Origin: Lasiosphaeria ovina | Taxonomy: Eukaryota; Ascomycota; Sordariomycetes; Sordariales; Lasiosphaeriaceae | Assembly: GCA_033439765.1 (NCBI GenBank) | Contig: JAULSN010000004.1 | Coordinates: 1,002,001-1,066,000 of the forward strand | Direction of reading: 5' to 3' | DNA: 64,000 bases | Shown here: piece by piece, positions 11,101 to 19,442 of the stretch | Layout: each line of letters begins with the position of its first letter | How positions within the stretch are numbered: position 1 is the stretch's first letter | The notes under the pieces: generated by a model | Databases searched by the model: none | What the model saw: the letters and a program-made list of their open reading frames with translations, nothing else | What the model was told of the DNA's origin: nothing | Made by a program: the position numbers and the translations under genes

Positions 11101-12695
11101 AGCCAGAGATCACAGTCGCTAGCTAACAGGCTTAATCAATCGCCCTTGACGACGACGACGATGCCGACGACGATGCCGAGCCTTTCTTCTCTGCCGCAGC
11201 GAATTCGCAGCGACCTCGGCGTAAACGGCGGCTTCCTGGCCGGCTAGCCGACTCGGTCATTGACCTGCCGCGGCGCCTGCCGACCGGCCAGGTTATCCTT
11301 CCAGTCTTTGAGTTGGCCGACGACCTACCTGCCCTGCCCTCCTCCCCTGATCCTAACGACGATCACGTTTCCTTCGTACGAACCAGTCTCCAACTGGCTA
11401 TTCAGAAGCTTCAAGAATATATTGGGTTGATGGAAGAAAGCCCTGCTTACTGGGTCGCTATGCTCTTGCACCCTGGGCATAAGAAGAGGTGGATGGATAA
11501 ATGCCTAAGCCCTGATAGGGCCAGGAAGGTATTCGCTGCCTGCCGTGATCTTTACCAAGCTGAATACGCCGATCTTCCTGTGCCTACAGCGCCGCAGCCA
11601 CCAGCCCTGTCAGGCCCAGGCAGTCATCTTCGCTCTTACGACTACTACGACCCGCCTGAGGACCTGGGCCAGAAAGACGAGCTGGCTGAGTACTTTGCAG
11701 AACCTGTTTGGCCGGTGGATGATATACGAACCTGGTGGTTGGCTCATAAGGAACGCTGGCCTCGATTGTCAAGGATGGCTTTGGACCTGTTGTCGATACC
11801 AGCGATGTCATCTGAGTGTGAGAGGGCCTTTAGCCAAGCCAAGCTGGTCATTGGCACGCAACGACATTCCTTGGCCGACGATACCATTAATATCCTTATG
11901 TGCCTGAAGAGCTGGGGCTTGTTTTGAGGGCGTTGGCTGGATTCAGCGCTCTTTTCTGGTCTAGGGAGTCAATTCGGGGCCAAATTTGGCCAGATATTCG
12001 TGTTTTTTGGTGGTGCGGCAAGTTCCGTCAAATAAGGTCAAATAAAGCCAACTCAACTCAAATAGGGCCTCAACCCAACTCAAATACAGTATTTTGAACT
12101 CAATTCAACTCAAATATAGCTTCATATTTGAGTTATTTGAGTTGTTGGCAGCGCTGAACAGGTGTCGCGTTCCAAAAAGTCTCAAACCCCCACAATGGCG
12201 TCGACTGGGACGACTACCAGCGGGGACTAGAAATCTGGCGCAATCTTCAGGAAATCCACGTTCCTCTACCCAACAGCAGCCTGAAACTGACTCCTCGGGG
12301 TAACTTCTTGCCCCCGTCGGCCCTACAACTACTCCCCAATTGCCAGCCCATTGGTTATGTTGGCACGGATTACGCAACGGCAAAGTGCTACTACACAGGG
12401 AAGCGCCGTCTCAAGAGCAACCGGCCGTCGCGCTGGGGGTGGGGAATGTATGTTACCAACAACTCGGCTATGTATGTGTCCCTTCTGTTATTTTACCGTT
12501 TGCCTTGTTCTAACTCATGTCTACGCTGTATGTAGTGCCGCCGCATTTGCTCGATGGGGACGGGAAGATCGGTCGATCCATGACCTCTGGATACGTCGCG
12601 TATGGGCCCGAGACATAACAAAATTCATGAATATGAACAAGGCACTAAGTCGTTCCCGGCTCCCCGCCAACTTCAAGGCTCAAAACGCCGGCTGA
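8177..12695 (+). CDS. MDP-1-like HAD phosphatase gene with a hAT transposon in one intron
   Basis: Reconstructed exons: 8177-8214, 8273-8389, 8444-8554, from 8607, to 8818, 8901-8949, 12162-12471, 12536-12695. Joining exons 1 and 2 creates the HAD motif I DLDGTLWGGWLNE. Exon 3 gives the motif II region IAIVSRNTN. The exon ending at 8818 (HFKKIFGW) joins 8901 to give LFFDDQAINL, motif IV with the acidic pair. This order matches magnesium-dependent phosphatase-1 (acid phosphatase, HAD class). Exon 8901-8949 splices in phase to GVAFQKV at 12162, across the transposon. The C-terminal about 155 residues are an extension with no recognised domain. One junction is unresolved: between about 8690 and 8775 the frame must shift by one, through either a very short intron (8728-8764), an 85-nt intron (8685-8769) or a frameshift. 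Otherwise every exon is open, so the gene may still work if the long intron is spliced. Confidence 0.72.
9033..9056 (+). repeat. hAT left terminal inverted repeat (24 bp)
   Basis: Exact reverse complement of 12133-12156. Begins CAGCGCTGCC. Preceded by the 8-bp target duplication at 9025-9032. Confidence 0.96.
9046..9156 (+). repeat. hAT left subterminal repeat array
   Basis: The octamer ACTCAAAT occurs four times on the + strand and once inverted, with degenerate copies between. A matching array lies at the right end. In hAT elements such subterminal motifs are transposase-binding sites; that role is inferred here. Confidence 0.8.
9408..11927 (+). pseudogene. hAT transposase, inactivated by in-frame stops
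   Basis: One frame stays in register for 2520 bases with no indel, but carries 16 internal stops: five between 9786 and 9971 and eleven between 10404 and 11135. All are TAA or TAG and none is TGA. Recognisable parts are SFDIWTS and YFQCDNVDSNSLAV in the RNase-H-like core (10130-10370), an acidic linker (11145-11185) and the C-terminal hAT dimerisation region (about 11640-11927) with LLSIPAMSSECERAFSQAK. The stop pattern fits C-to-T change at CpA (Gln codons CAA/CAG, or TGG read through the other strand), as produced by repeat-induced point mutation. The start at 9408 is a guess; the upstream 350 bases are terminal non-coding sequence. Confidence 0.88.
12056..12147 (+). repeat. hAT right subterminal repeat array
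   Basis: Three direct copies of ACTCAAAT followed by two inverted copies (ATTTGAGT) running into the right inverted repeat. It mirrors the left array. Confidence 0.8.
12133..12156 (-). repeat. hAT right terminal inverted repeat (24 bp)
   Basis: Exact reverse complement of 9033-9056. Followed by the target duplication AACAGGTG at 12157-12164, whose internal CAG acts as splice acceptor for the host exon starting at 12162. Confidence 0.96.
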
Positions 12696-12899
12696 CTAGA
12701 GGGTTTAACTCTCTAGTATTTTGCCAGCACGGAATTCTTAAACCTCCATCCAGCTGGCGTCTTGGGCTTTGACCGGTAGATCTCCAGTATGGAAATAATA
12801 ATTAGTGATCTTGAAATACTAATACCCGCCCGCTAGGTTTGGGTCCCGGCGGGTGGCTTGCTGCGCCAAACCGATTCGCAACATTCGTCCGACGAGACA

Positions 12900-13211
12900 A
12901 TGGCTCAAGTCCAAATCGAGCGCGATAACAAAATTGCCGAGGTTTACGGTCTTGAGAAGCCCTACATCGTCTTCTCCAGGCACCACTGGATGTCTATACT
13001 TGAGAATATTCCGGGTCTTACTGCGGGCCAGAAGTTCAACGAGATGGTGGTGTATCCGCAAGTTCAGGAGGCGCTCTGTTTCGGCGAGCCCTGCTGTCCG
13101 TCGGATGCGACGTGGGAGACCTACCCGGTCCTGGGCTACCATATTCGCCTTCCGGAGCGGAACATTAAGCCGTTGCGATCACCGACGCGTCCGGCATTGA
13201 TTTGGCAGTGA
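12900..13211 (+). CDS. small hypothetical protein, 103 aa
   Basis: Open frame from an ATG in good context (GACAATGG) to TGA, with a protein-like composition: MAQVQIERDNK at the start and EALCFGEPCC in the middle. No signal peptide, no membrane segment and no recognised domain. It follows the MDP-1-like gene by about 200 bases. The antisense frame (12819-13142) is also open, so a chance ORF or a gene fragment is possible. Confidence 0.35.
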   Translation: MAQVQIERDNKIAEVYGLEKPYIVFSRHHWMSILENIPGLTAGQKFNEMVVYPQVQEALCFGEPCCPSDATWETYPVLGYHIRLPERNIKPLRSPTRPALIWQ

Positions 13212-13689
13212 ATTGAATGGGGAGAGAAGGTAATCGGGGGAGTCGAGGGTCAACCGCGGAAAGGACGGCACTTCACAAAGTCCCTGCATTCGAGATGGCA
13301 GGAGAGCGAGATTAGAAAGAGAGAAATTAAAATCCGAGCTCTGTTATCGCTTTTGCGCCTCTCAGCTGCTATTGGAGTGATTGGCTGCCCTGTCTACCGG
13401 CCATGCGGATTTCGGATCACCTCTAGCACAGTCCGGACTTTATGACGCCCCTTACGCAGCCCCTAAAAATGTTCGGTAAAACGGAATAAGCTGTGTTCAC
13501 CAAGCGCGAGGATGCAGACTTCATCAAGATGCCCATCTGTGCCAGTAATTTGAGTCCTTCTCCTATCTCTTCTTTCATTTTGAGTTGTCTTTCCTTCCAA
13601 GAGCCTAGCTCCTTCCACTCCTTTGAGGCCTTTCCCGGCTTCCGTCCACTCTTTTACGGCTCTGCAAACTGCACCTGCAGACATGCACC
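13212..13689. other. intergenic, nothing recognised
   Basis: Contains only short open frames of non-coding appearance. It is the upstream flank of the PhoD pseudogene. Confidence 0.45.
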
Positions 13690-14798
13690 TCTTAGCCCGG
13701 TAGTGTGCGTCGACTGGAAGGTCTGGGAGCTCGTCGTGGGCAACAAGCCGGCGGCCTCAAGGCGTTCACGCTCTACAACTTCCGGTTCACCATCTGCGGC
13801 TCCGACAAGGCCAGCGCCCTGGGTCGCACCAAGACGTCTCCCGCGACCAACGACGACGTGAGCCTGATCAACCTGGCCGTGTTTTCGGGCAGCAACTACC
13901 TTGGGCAGCTCCATCCCATAAACAAGGTCAAGATCATTACTGACGATGCATCTCAAGCTCGGGGCTATTTTAACGCGTACGGTAACGCCGCCCGTAAGGA
14001 CAAGCAGGACTACGTTGTAAGACCCTACAGCATGCACGGCTGCAGAAATGGCCGACGGTTGTTAGGAATCATCACTAACCTCTGGCTTAATTAGATTGTC
14101 TTGGGCGACTATATCTTCGAGGACGGACGCACATGTGCCGCGACGGCTCCAGCACGCTCAACAACACGGAGGCGTTGTTCCGGTCGGATGAACCAGCCAT
14201 CAGCGTCGACCAGCGCAAGATGAACGCGGCGCGCGCCTACTATGAGTGGATGCCCATCCGGTGAGTGTCAATCTAAGCCCCTGTCAACTACCCAGCTACA
14301 TACTAACGTCGTGCCCAGCCAAGTCGACGCGGGCGACAACAGCGGGCTCATCGACGCGATCCGCAACGACGCGTCGCGGCACCGCGTGGCGCGTCGTCGC
14401 CAGCCAGGTCGTCTTCTCCCAGCTGCTCTCCTAGGGCAAGCTGCCCGGTGCTAGCTGGAGCGGCTACATTGCCAATCGCAACCGCACGTTTAAGTATCTG
14501 TATGACCACGGCATTGGGAATAACGGCTTTCTCGCGGGGGAAGAGTCGTGCCTCCACACTGACGTTTGCTCATGACTGACTAATGGCACAGGTCTTGGAT
14601 CTCGTATGGCTGGGTGAAAAGCAGTACACTTCGGCGATGGGTGACGGGGCCAGCCTGGCCCGGGCCCGCGTCAATGAGAACCCGCAGCTGCAGTAGCAGG
14701 AGCACTACTACCGCGGCGGCATCGTCGCCGGCACCAACCGTACGCTCGACACGTTGGCCAAGAAGTGGCAGGTCGTTAGCAACTGCGCAAAGATGTAG
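13690..14798 (+). pseudogene. PhoD-like alkaline phosphatase pseudogene
   Basis: Segments match the PhoD phosphatase/phospholipase-D-type family in order but in different frames: VCVDWKVWE (about 13700), FTLYNFRFTICGSDKAS (13767-13817), GYFNAYGNAARKDKQDYV (13963-14013), an intron 14014-14093, LGDYIFEDG (about 14100), DGSSTLNNTEALF, SVDQRKMNAARAYYEWMPIR (to 14262), an intron with GTGAGT donor, WRVVASQVVFSQLLS then TAG (about 14434), ANRNRTFKYLYDHGIGNN, and DLVWLGEKQY after an acceptor at about 14592. The stretch normally holding the WDDHE metal ligands between LGDYI and DGSS is deleted. A second block between WMPIR and the WRVV segment is also lost. Frameshifts near 13745 and 14130 and two in-frame stops complete the inactivation. 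PhoD enzymes are normally secreted phosphodiesterases. Confidence 0.85.
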
Positions 14799-15194
14799 TG
14801 GTGTGTGGATGCCGGATGTTGAAGAGTGGTAATTAATATTGTTCAGGAGCTGGAGTCGTGGTGGTTGTGTTCCGTCGACTTCGAGCTCTGAAACGCTGTA
14901 GTACTAGCTAAACTAATGAAGATGGAGCTACATACAAGCCCCCAACGATCCGTAAATGCGTGGGCGATGTCTTGTCGGCAGAGAATCAGCCCAGCACGTG
15001 CCCAATCAGGTGGGAAGGAGGCCGTTTGAGGAGACCGTTTGGCCCCCAACGGGCCAACATCCGCTAAGAAACCAACTGGTCATTTTAGGCGGCGATGGCA
15101 GCCTGACTGTTCAAAAAATAGCCTCTTGAACGTCGAAAAACGCACGACAAAATGCGTCGTTCAAACCCCTGAACTTGCAGCAATCCGAACATCC
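14799..15194. other. upstream region of the HET gene
   Basis: No gene. A stretch at about 14859-14900 (GTGGTTGTG, then TGAAACGCTG) resembles one at about 17391-17430 downstream of the HET gene, so the gene is loosely bracketed by a degenerate direct repeat. Confidence 0.4.
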
Positions 15195-17174
15195 ATGGCT
15201 TCTCTGAGACACAAGCGGCAGGCGCCGAGGCGACCAACTCCAATCAAACCACAAGATCCTCGTAGACCAAACCGCGCACGAAACAAACCGTCCTACACGT
15301 ACCTGCCGCTGAACCCCGCGCAGCATGAGATCCGCCTGCTCGAGATCGCGCCTGGACGGCCAGGAAGCCGTGTCTGCTGCCGCGTGTTTCACGCCTCATT
15401 AACCTCTGAACCACCGCCCGAGTACGATGCGCTCAGCTACATGTGGTCGGCGCCGCGGCTGTCATACAACATCACCGTCAACGACGACTACGCCTTTGAC
15501 GTTGGGCGCAACCTGCGCAAGGCGCTCGACGACGTGCGGCTGCCCGACGCGGCGCGCGTCGTCTGGTGCGACGCGCTGTGCATCAACCAGGCCGACGACG
15601 ACGAGAAGGGGACCCAAATCCAGCTGATGCGGCGCATCTACTCCGACGCGCGCGTCGTGCGCGCCTGGATCGACGTCAACTTGGGCCCGCTGGCGGGGCC
15701 GTTTGAGGATCTCGCGCAGCTGGGTGAGAGGGGCGGCGGCATGTCGCTCACCGACGTCCACGACCACGAGTATTGGTTCCCCGTCGCGGATGTGTTCAGA
15801 CACCCGTACTGGCGCCGGATCTGGATCCAGCAGGAGCTCGTCCTGGCGCGCGAGGTCGCGGTGCACTGTCGCCGCCAGGTTCTCAGTGGCGAGGAGCTCT
15901 TCGAGTTTCAACGACAGGCATTCGACTCGATAAACTCGTTCAAGGATCTGGAGCACTCAAATGCGACGTCGGCGATCCTGAGATACATCAACACTGACAC
16001 TGGGAATGCAGGCGTTGCACTGTATGGCGGCGGCATCAAACGGGCGCGACGGCTTAGACAGAAGGCTTCCCAGCGGCTGCGAGGAGCGGAAAATGGGACC
16101 ATTGACTCGGTCGCGGTAAAAAATGACTTGCCTGTCGGTGCTGTCAACGGATGGCTGGTCCAGCTCTTCGTGCAATCGCGATACCTCGGCGTGACCCACC
16201 CACACGACCGAGTTTACGGACTATTCGGCCTGGCTGCCGACTATGAAGAGGGCGAGATTGAGGTTGACTACAGCCAGTCCACCATGCAAGTATACGCCAG
16301 TCTCTTCCAGCATTTTATCAGAAAGCACGATAGTCTGGTCTTCCTGTGCTCGGGGGAAAGGGACGGGGTCGAAAACAGCTTTGTCGGTGTCCGTGTTCCC
16401 AGTTGGCTGCCCACGAACGGCATAAAATGGACCTATGCAGCCCGCGGACTCAGTCAGGCATGCGGCACCTGCACCGCCGAAGGGGCACATATCAACCTCC
16501 AGACCGGAGCCCTTCATGCTCAGGGTATCTTGGTTGATCGAATCTCTCTGGTGGAAGACGCAACAATCCTGCAAGGTCTTCCGATTCCGAGTGCCCTGGC
16601 CTGGGTTGAGAAGTTCTGCGAGGAACTGTGGCCTAATATCGCCACCGGCCGGCCATTTTACGAGAGAGAGGAAGTCACCGATGCATTGTTCCCATGGGCC
16701 ACGAAGGAGTTCTATCGTCGTTTCTTACATTCAACAACCGGCAGACCAACTGCGGACCAGCGTCTCAAGATCACCAAGGCGCTTCAAAGAGCCGCCGAGC
16801 TCGCGGACGATCCCAGCGATTTCAACCTTCGCAGGATCATCTGCGGCGGTTACACACCGTCCACTATATTGTCACAAGGGGAACGATCCCAGGCGCTGCA
16901 ACTAAACATGGGCTTGGCAGGCAGGATGCTCGTCGGAACGGAGAAGGGGAGGATAGGGTCCATGCTTTTGCCCAGGCTGGCCATACCAGGGGACGAGGTC
17001 TGGGTCTTGCTTGGCTGTCCCACGCCTGTCGTGCTGCGGAAGAGGGACGGAGTGCAGGGACGTCATGTCCACGTCGGCTTTGTCATCATTCCTCTTCTGA
17101 TGAATGGTGAAGCCGTGGAGGAGCTTCGGATGTCTCATCGTGACGATGCAATCGTTGATGTGGCAATTGACTAA
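15195..17174 (+). CDS. HET-domain (heterokaryon incompatibility) protein
   Basis: Single-exon, 659 aa from the ATG in CATCCATGG; the frame is open 52 codons upstream but has no ATG there. The HET domain spans about residues 77-225: EYDALSYMWSAP, then VVWCDALCINQADDDEKGTQ, MRRIYSDARVVRAWID and YWRRIWIQQELVLAR. After it come the usual helical region, LFGLAADY and a C-terminal module (about 590-645) reading GDEVWVLLGCPTPVVLRK...GEAVEEL, common to this HET class. In fungi HET domains (TIR-related) trigger cell death when partner alleles differ between fusing strains. No NACHT or repeat domain is attached, so this is a short HET-only form. Its partner is unknown. A PhoD pseudogene lies upstream, and several NLR-type relics lie further downstream in the window. 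Confidence 0.92.
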   Translation: MASLRHKRQAPRRPTPIKPQDPRRPNRARNKPSYTYLPLNPAQHEIRLLEIAPGRPGSRVCCRVFHASLTSEPPPEYDALSYMWSAPRLSYNITVNDDYAFDVGRNLRKALDDVRLPDAARVVWCDALCINQADDDEKGTQIQLMRRIYSDARVVRAWIDVNLGPLAGPFEDLAQLGERGGGMSLTDVHDHEYWFPVADVFRHPYWRRIWIQQELVLAREVAVHCRRQVLSGEELFEFQRQAFDSINSFKDLEHSNATSAILRYINTDTGNAGVALYGGGIKRARRLRQKASQRLRGAENGTIDSVAVKNDLPVGAVNGWLVQLFVQSRYLGVTHPHDRVYGLFGLAADYEEGEIEVDYSQSTMQVYASLFQHFIRKHDSLVFLCSGERDGVENSFVGVRVPSWLPTNGIKWTYAARGLSQACGTCTAEGAHINLQTGALHAQGILVDRISLVEDATILQGLPIPSALAWVEKFCEELWPNIATGRPFYEREEVTDALFPWATKEFYRRFLHSTTGRPTADQRLKITKALQRAAELADDPSDFNLRRIICGGYTPSTILSQGERSQALQLNMGLAGRMLVGTEKGRIGSMLLPRLAIPGDEVWVLLGCPTPVVLRKRDGVQGRHVHVGFVIIPLLMNGEAVEELRMSHRDDAIVDVAID

Positions 17175-17271
17175 CGATTTCAGAAGGAGCATAAGTCATG
17201 GCATCCAAGGTACCTAAATAATTAAATCATTTGTCGAATTTCAGCGGCGAATTTGTGGGTGGTATATCTCG

Positions 17272-17380
17272 AAATTGTCTTCGTCAACACAAGACTCATA
17301 AGCCGTAGGTAGTCTTATTTTCCAACTAATTATCCCGTGATCTAAATATTATTCCAGAAACAAACCCGGTTCTCTGGTTT
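17272..17380 (+). repeat. degenerate direct repeat, copy A
   Basis: Roughly 70% alike by eye to 17489-17600: both run from ATTGTCTT.GTCAA through ACTCA.AAGC and TATTTTCC to ACCCGGTTCTC.GGTT. Period about 218 bp. Confidence 0.7.
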
Positions 17381-17488
17381 CGGAGTGGCAGTGGTTGTAG
17401 TCCGTCGGGTTATGAAACGCTGGTAGTTACATCGCTACTGACGTCGCCCCGAGGAATGTGTTGATGGTCGGGTAGTTGCCGTTTCTTG

Positions 17489-17600
17489 GAATTGTCTTTG
17501 TCAATATATGACTCACAAGCGAGACAGCCATGATCCTATTTTCCTATCAATTCTTTCGCGGGTTTTAAAATTCTAGAAATAAAACCCGGTTCTCCGGTTG
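17489..17600 (+). repeat. degenerate direct repeat, copy B
   Basis: Second copy of the unit at 17272-17380. The copies may be remnants of one inserted element or of a local tandem duplication of 3' flanking sequence. Confidence 0.7.
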
Positions 17601-18170
17601 CAGACCCAAACCTGCAATGCAATTCCACGAACCAGCTGTCCGCCGCACTGAGCGATCGCATAATGATCGGACGATGCGAGACTTGGCGCAGACCATTCCA
17701 TGGAAGCACTTGCGAGGCCGTGGTGAAACCACCCGCTGGCGCCGGGCCCAAAAACGTGCGACTTGTTTCCGCTTGCCGGCGATCCCCCTCCGCTAGGCCC
17801 CTTGCGGCGGTTTCACGCCCCCGAACCACCCCCCGCTGCCACCCTGTCAGGCGTCTTACCTCCCCTACCCCAGTAAACTCCCCTGCTGGAAACGAAGGGT
17901 CGCGCGCTAAGGTGAAGCAATGCTTCCCCGTGTCAGCCGGAAATAGCTGCCTTCGTCGACGTACAATATAGGCAGCGTGATCGCCCTCCAGACCACACTG
18001 GGCTTTGGATCTGCACTGATCTGGCTGTTTTTTTCCTGTCTTTTTCTTGGCGCCGGCGTCTTTCTTCCCTCGCATTTTCGGTTGTTGTGTGTTTTTTGTT
18101 TCTGCATCGTCTTCGATCGCTCTCTCTTCTGCTCCTTTCGGCTGTTAATATTGCATTTCCTGACATCACG

Positions 18171-18789
18171 ATGAAGCTATTCGCTCTTCTCGCGCTTGGC
18201 GCAAGTGTGGCTCTGTCTGGTAAGTATCCCATTAATGCAAGGCCCAAGCATCTGGCTGACTCTCTCAGCACCCACCCTGACCGACCGGCAGTCGGCCGCC
18301 TGCTTCGTCATCGGCAAAGTCGCGTTGCCCGCCGAGGTGTCCGCCTCGGTGACAAGCATCCAAAACCGCATCACCTGCAACACAGCCGTCAAGACGCTCT
18401 CAGGCGTGCCAGACGTCACGTCGGGCGGGATCTCGTTCTCGTCGGTCAGCTTCGCCACGTCCAATCAGACGCCGCTGCAGTTCGCCCTCTCCAAGTTCGC
18501 GACCAAGACGCCGCTTGCGGCCAGCGACCTGGCCACGTTCGAGGCTGAGCTCGACGTGTACCTGGCCACCGAGGCCGGCATCCGCTCCGTTGCCGGCAAC
18601 CTCGCCATCAAGGTCCCCAAGTTCTTCCTCGAGTTCCAGGTCTCGCGCATCCAGACTGCCCAGGGAAACCCCCCCACCGCCCCCGGCCTGCAGGTCGACC
18701 ACCTGCGCGACAAAGTGCTCAAGAATGCGGCCGGCGAGAGCAAGGCCCTGCTGGCCCAGGTCACGGCGCTGGCCCAGGTGCTGAAGTAG
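18171..18789 (+). CDS. small secreted protein, 189 aa, unknown function
   Basis: Two exons, 18171-18219 and 18269-18789, separated by a 49-nt intron in phase 1 (GTAAGT ... CTGACTCTCTCAG). The start MKLFALLALGASVALS is a clear signal peptide, with likely cleavage near SA-APT. The mature chain has two cysteines (ACFVIG and ITCNTAV), likely one disulfide, and is rich in Ser/Thr/Val/Ala; no membrane segment follows. I know of no named domain. Similar small secreted proteins are frequent in moulds and are sometimes screened as effector candidates, but nothing here shows such a role. The intron splitting the signal peptide is a common arrangement in fungal secreted genes. Confidence 0.82.
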
Positions 18790-19442
18790 TTGTTTGTTTG
18801 TTTGAAATAGTAATCGAACTGCTGTCATATAATATCCTACTTCTTTGCCCTTGGCCATTTCGTGGTTTTGTTGTGGCCGCTATGAATTTGGAAGCTAGAC
18901 AGACCAGGGAAACTATTCACCGTGAACCGTGCCCCAACTTAAGGTCAAACAATAATCCAAATGCATTATGGCATTTTCTTTTATCTACCTAGACAAAAAG
19001 GATAGATGGCAAGTAATGAATCTCAGCTTATAACAAGCACAAGGAGGCAAAAAGAACATACAACACCAGGGATTCGCTGGCCGTCACCGACCCAACTGCT
19101 AGTCTGGCGGTCTGGCGGTCGCTAGTTTATCTAGGGGAGAACGGACGGGATTCCGAGTTCTGTAGCACCTATGGTCGTATGTGGAGGTAGAGGGCACTAC
19201 GGTGGACTTTGGCCTCGTAACTTGATGCCGACCTCACTCTAGCAATGTCATGGTTCGGTTTTCACAGAAGTAAAAAGAGTACTATAGAATATTGCTTCCT
19301 GCGCCATGCGGGTCGGGTTCTAATCGTGTCATATCTTAACCCGAGAAGATTCAACCAAAACGTAACAATTCTCAACAAAACTCTCTGTCACGCAGTTCAA
19401 CCAAGACGGCCGCACATCAACCATCAACCCTACCAGCCGAAT
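18790..19442. other. 3' spacer between two converging genes
   Basis: No gene or repeat recognised. Confidence 0.45.

Larger units (their letters stand above)
9033..12156 (+). mobile_element. hAT-superfamily DNA transposon, 3124 bp, complete ends
   Basis: Ends are perfect 24-bp inverted repeats beginning CAGCGCTGCC (9033-9056 and 12133-12156). Flanking 8-mers are AATAGGTG (9025-9032) and AACAGGTG (12157-12164), an 8-bp target-site duplication with one T/C difference; 8 bp is the hAT norm. Inside is a transposase frame ending in a hAT dimerisation domain. The element sits at the 3' end of an intron of the MDP-1-like gene in the same orientation. The TSD includes the acceptor AG, so a complete acceptor is present on both sides. 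Few differences between the ends and TSDs suggest an insertion that is not very old, yet the transposase is dead. Confidence 0.93.
17175..18170. other. intergenic region between HET gene and secreted-protein gene
   Basis: Holds the two degenerate direct repeats listed separately. From about 17990 it is T/C-rich, consistent with a promoter/leader for the gene at 18171. No other gene seen. Confidence 0.5.

Noticed and set aside
15039..15194. Upstream extension of the HET gene
   Set aside because: Open but begins at a TTG; the first ATG (15195) has good context and precedes the domain.
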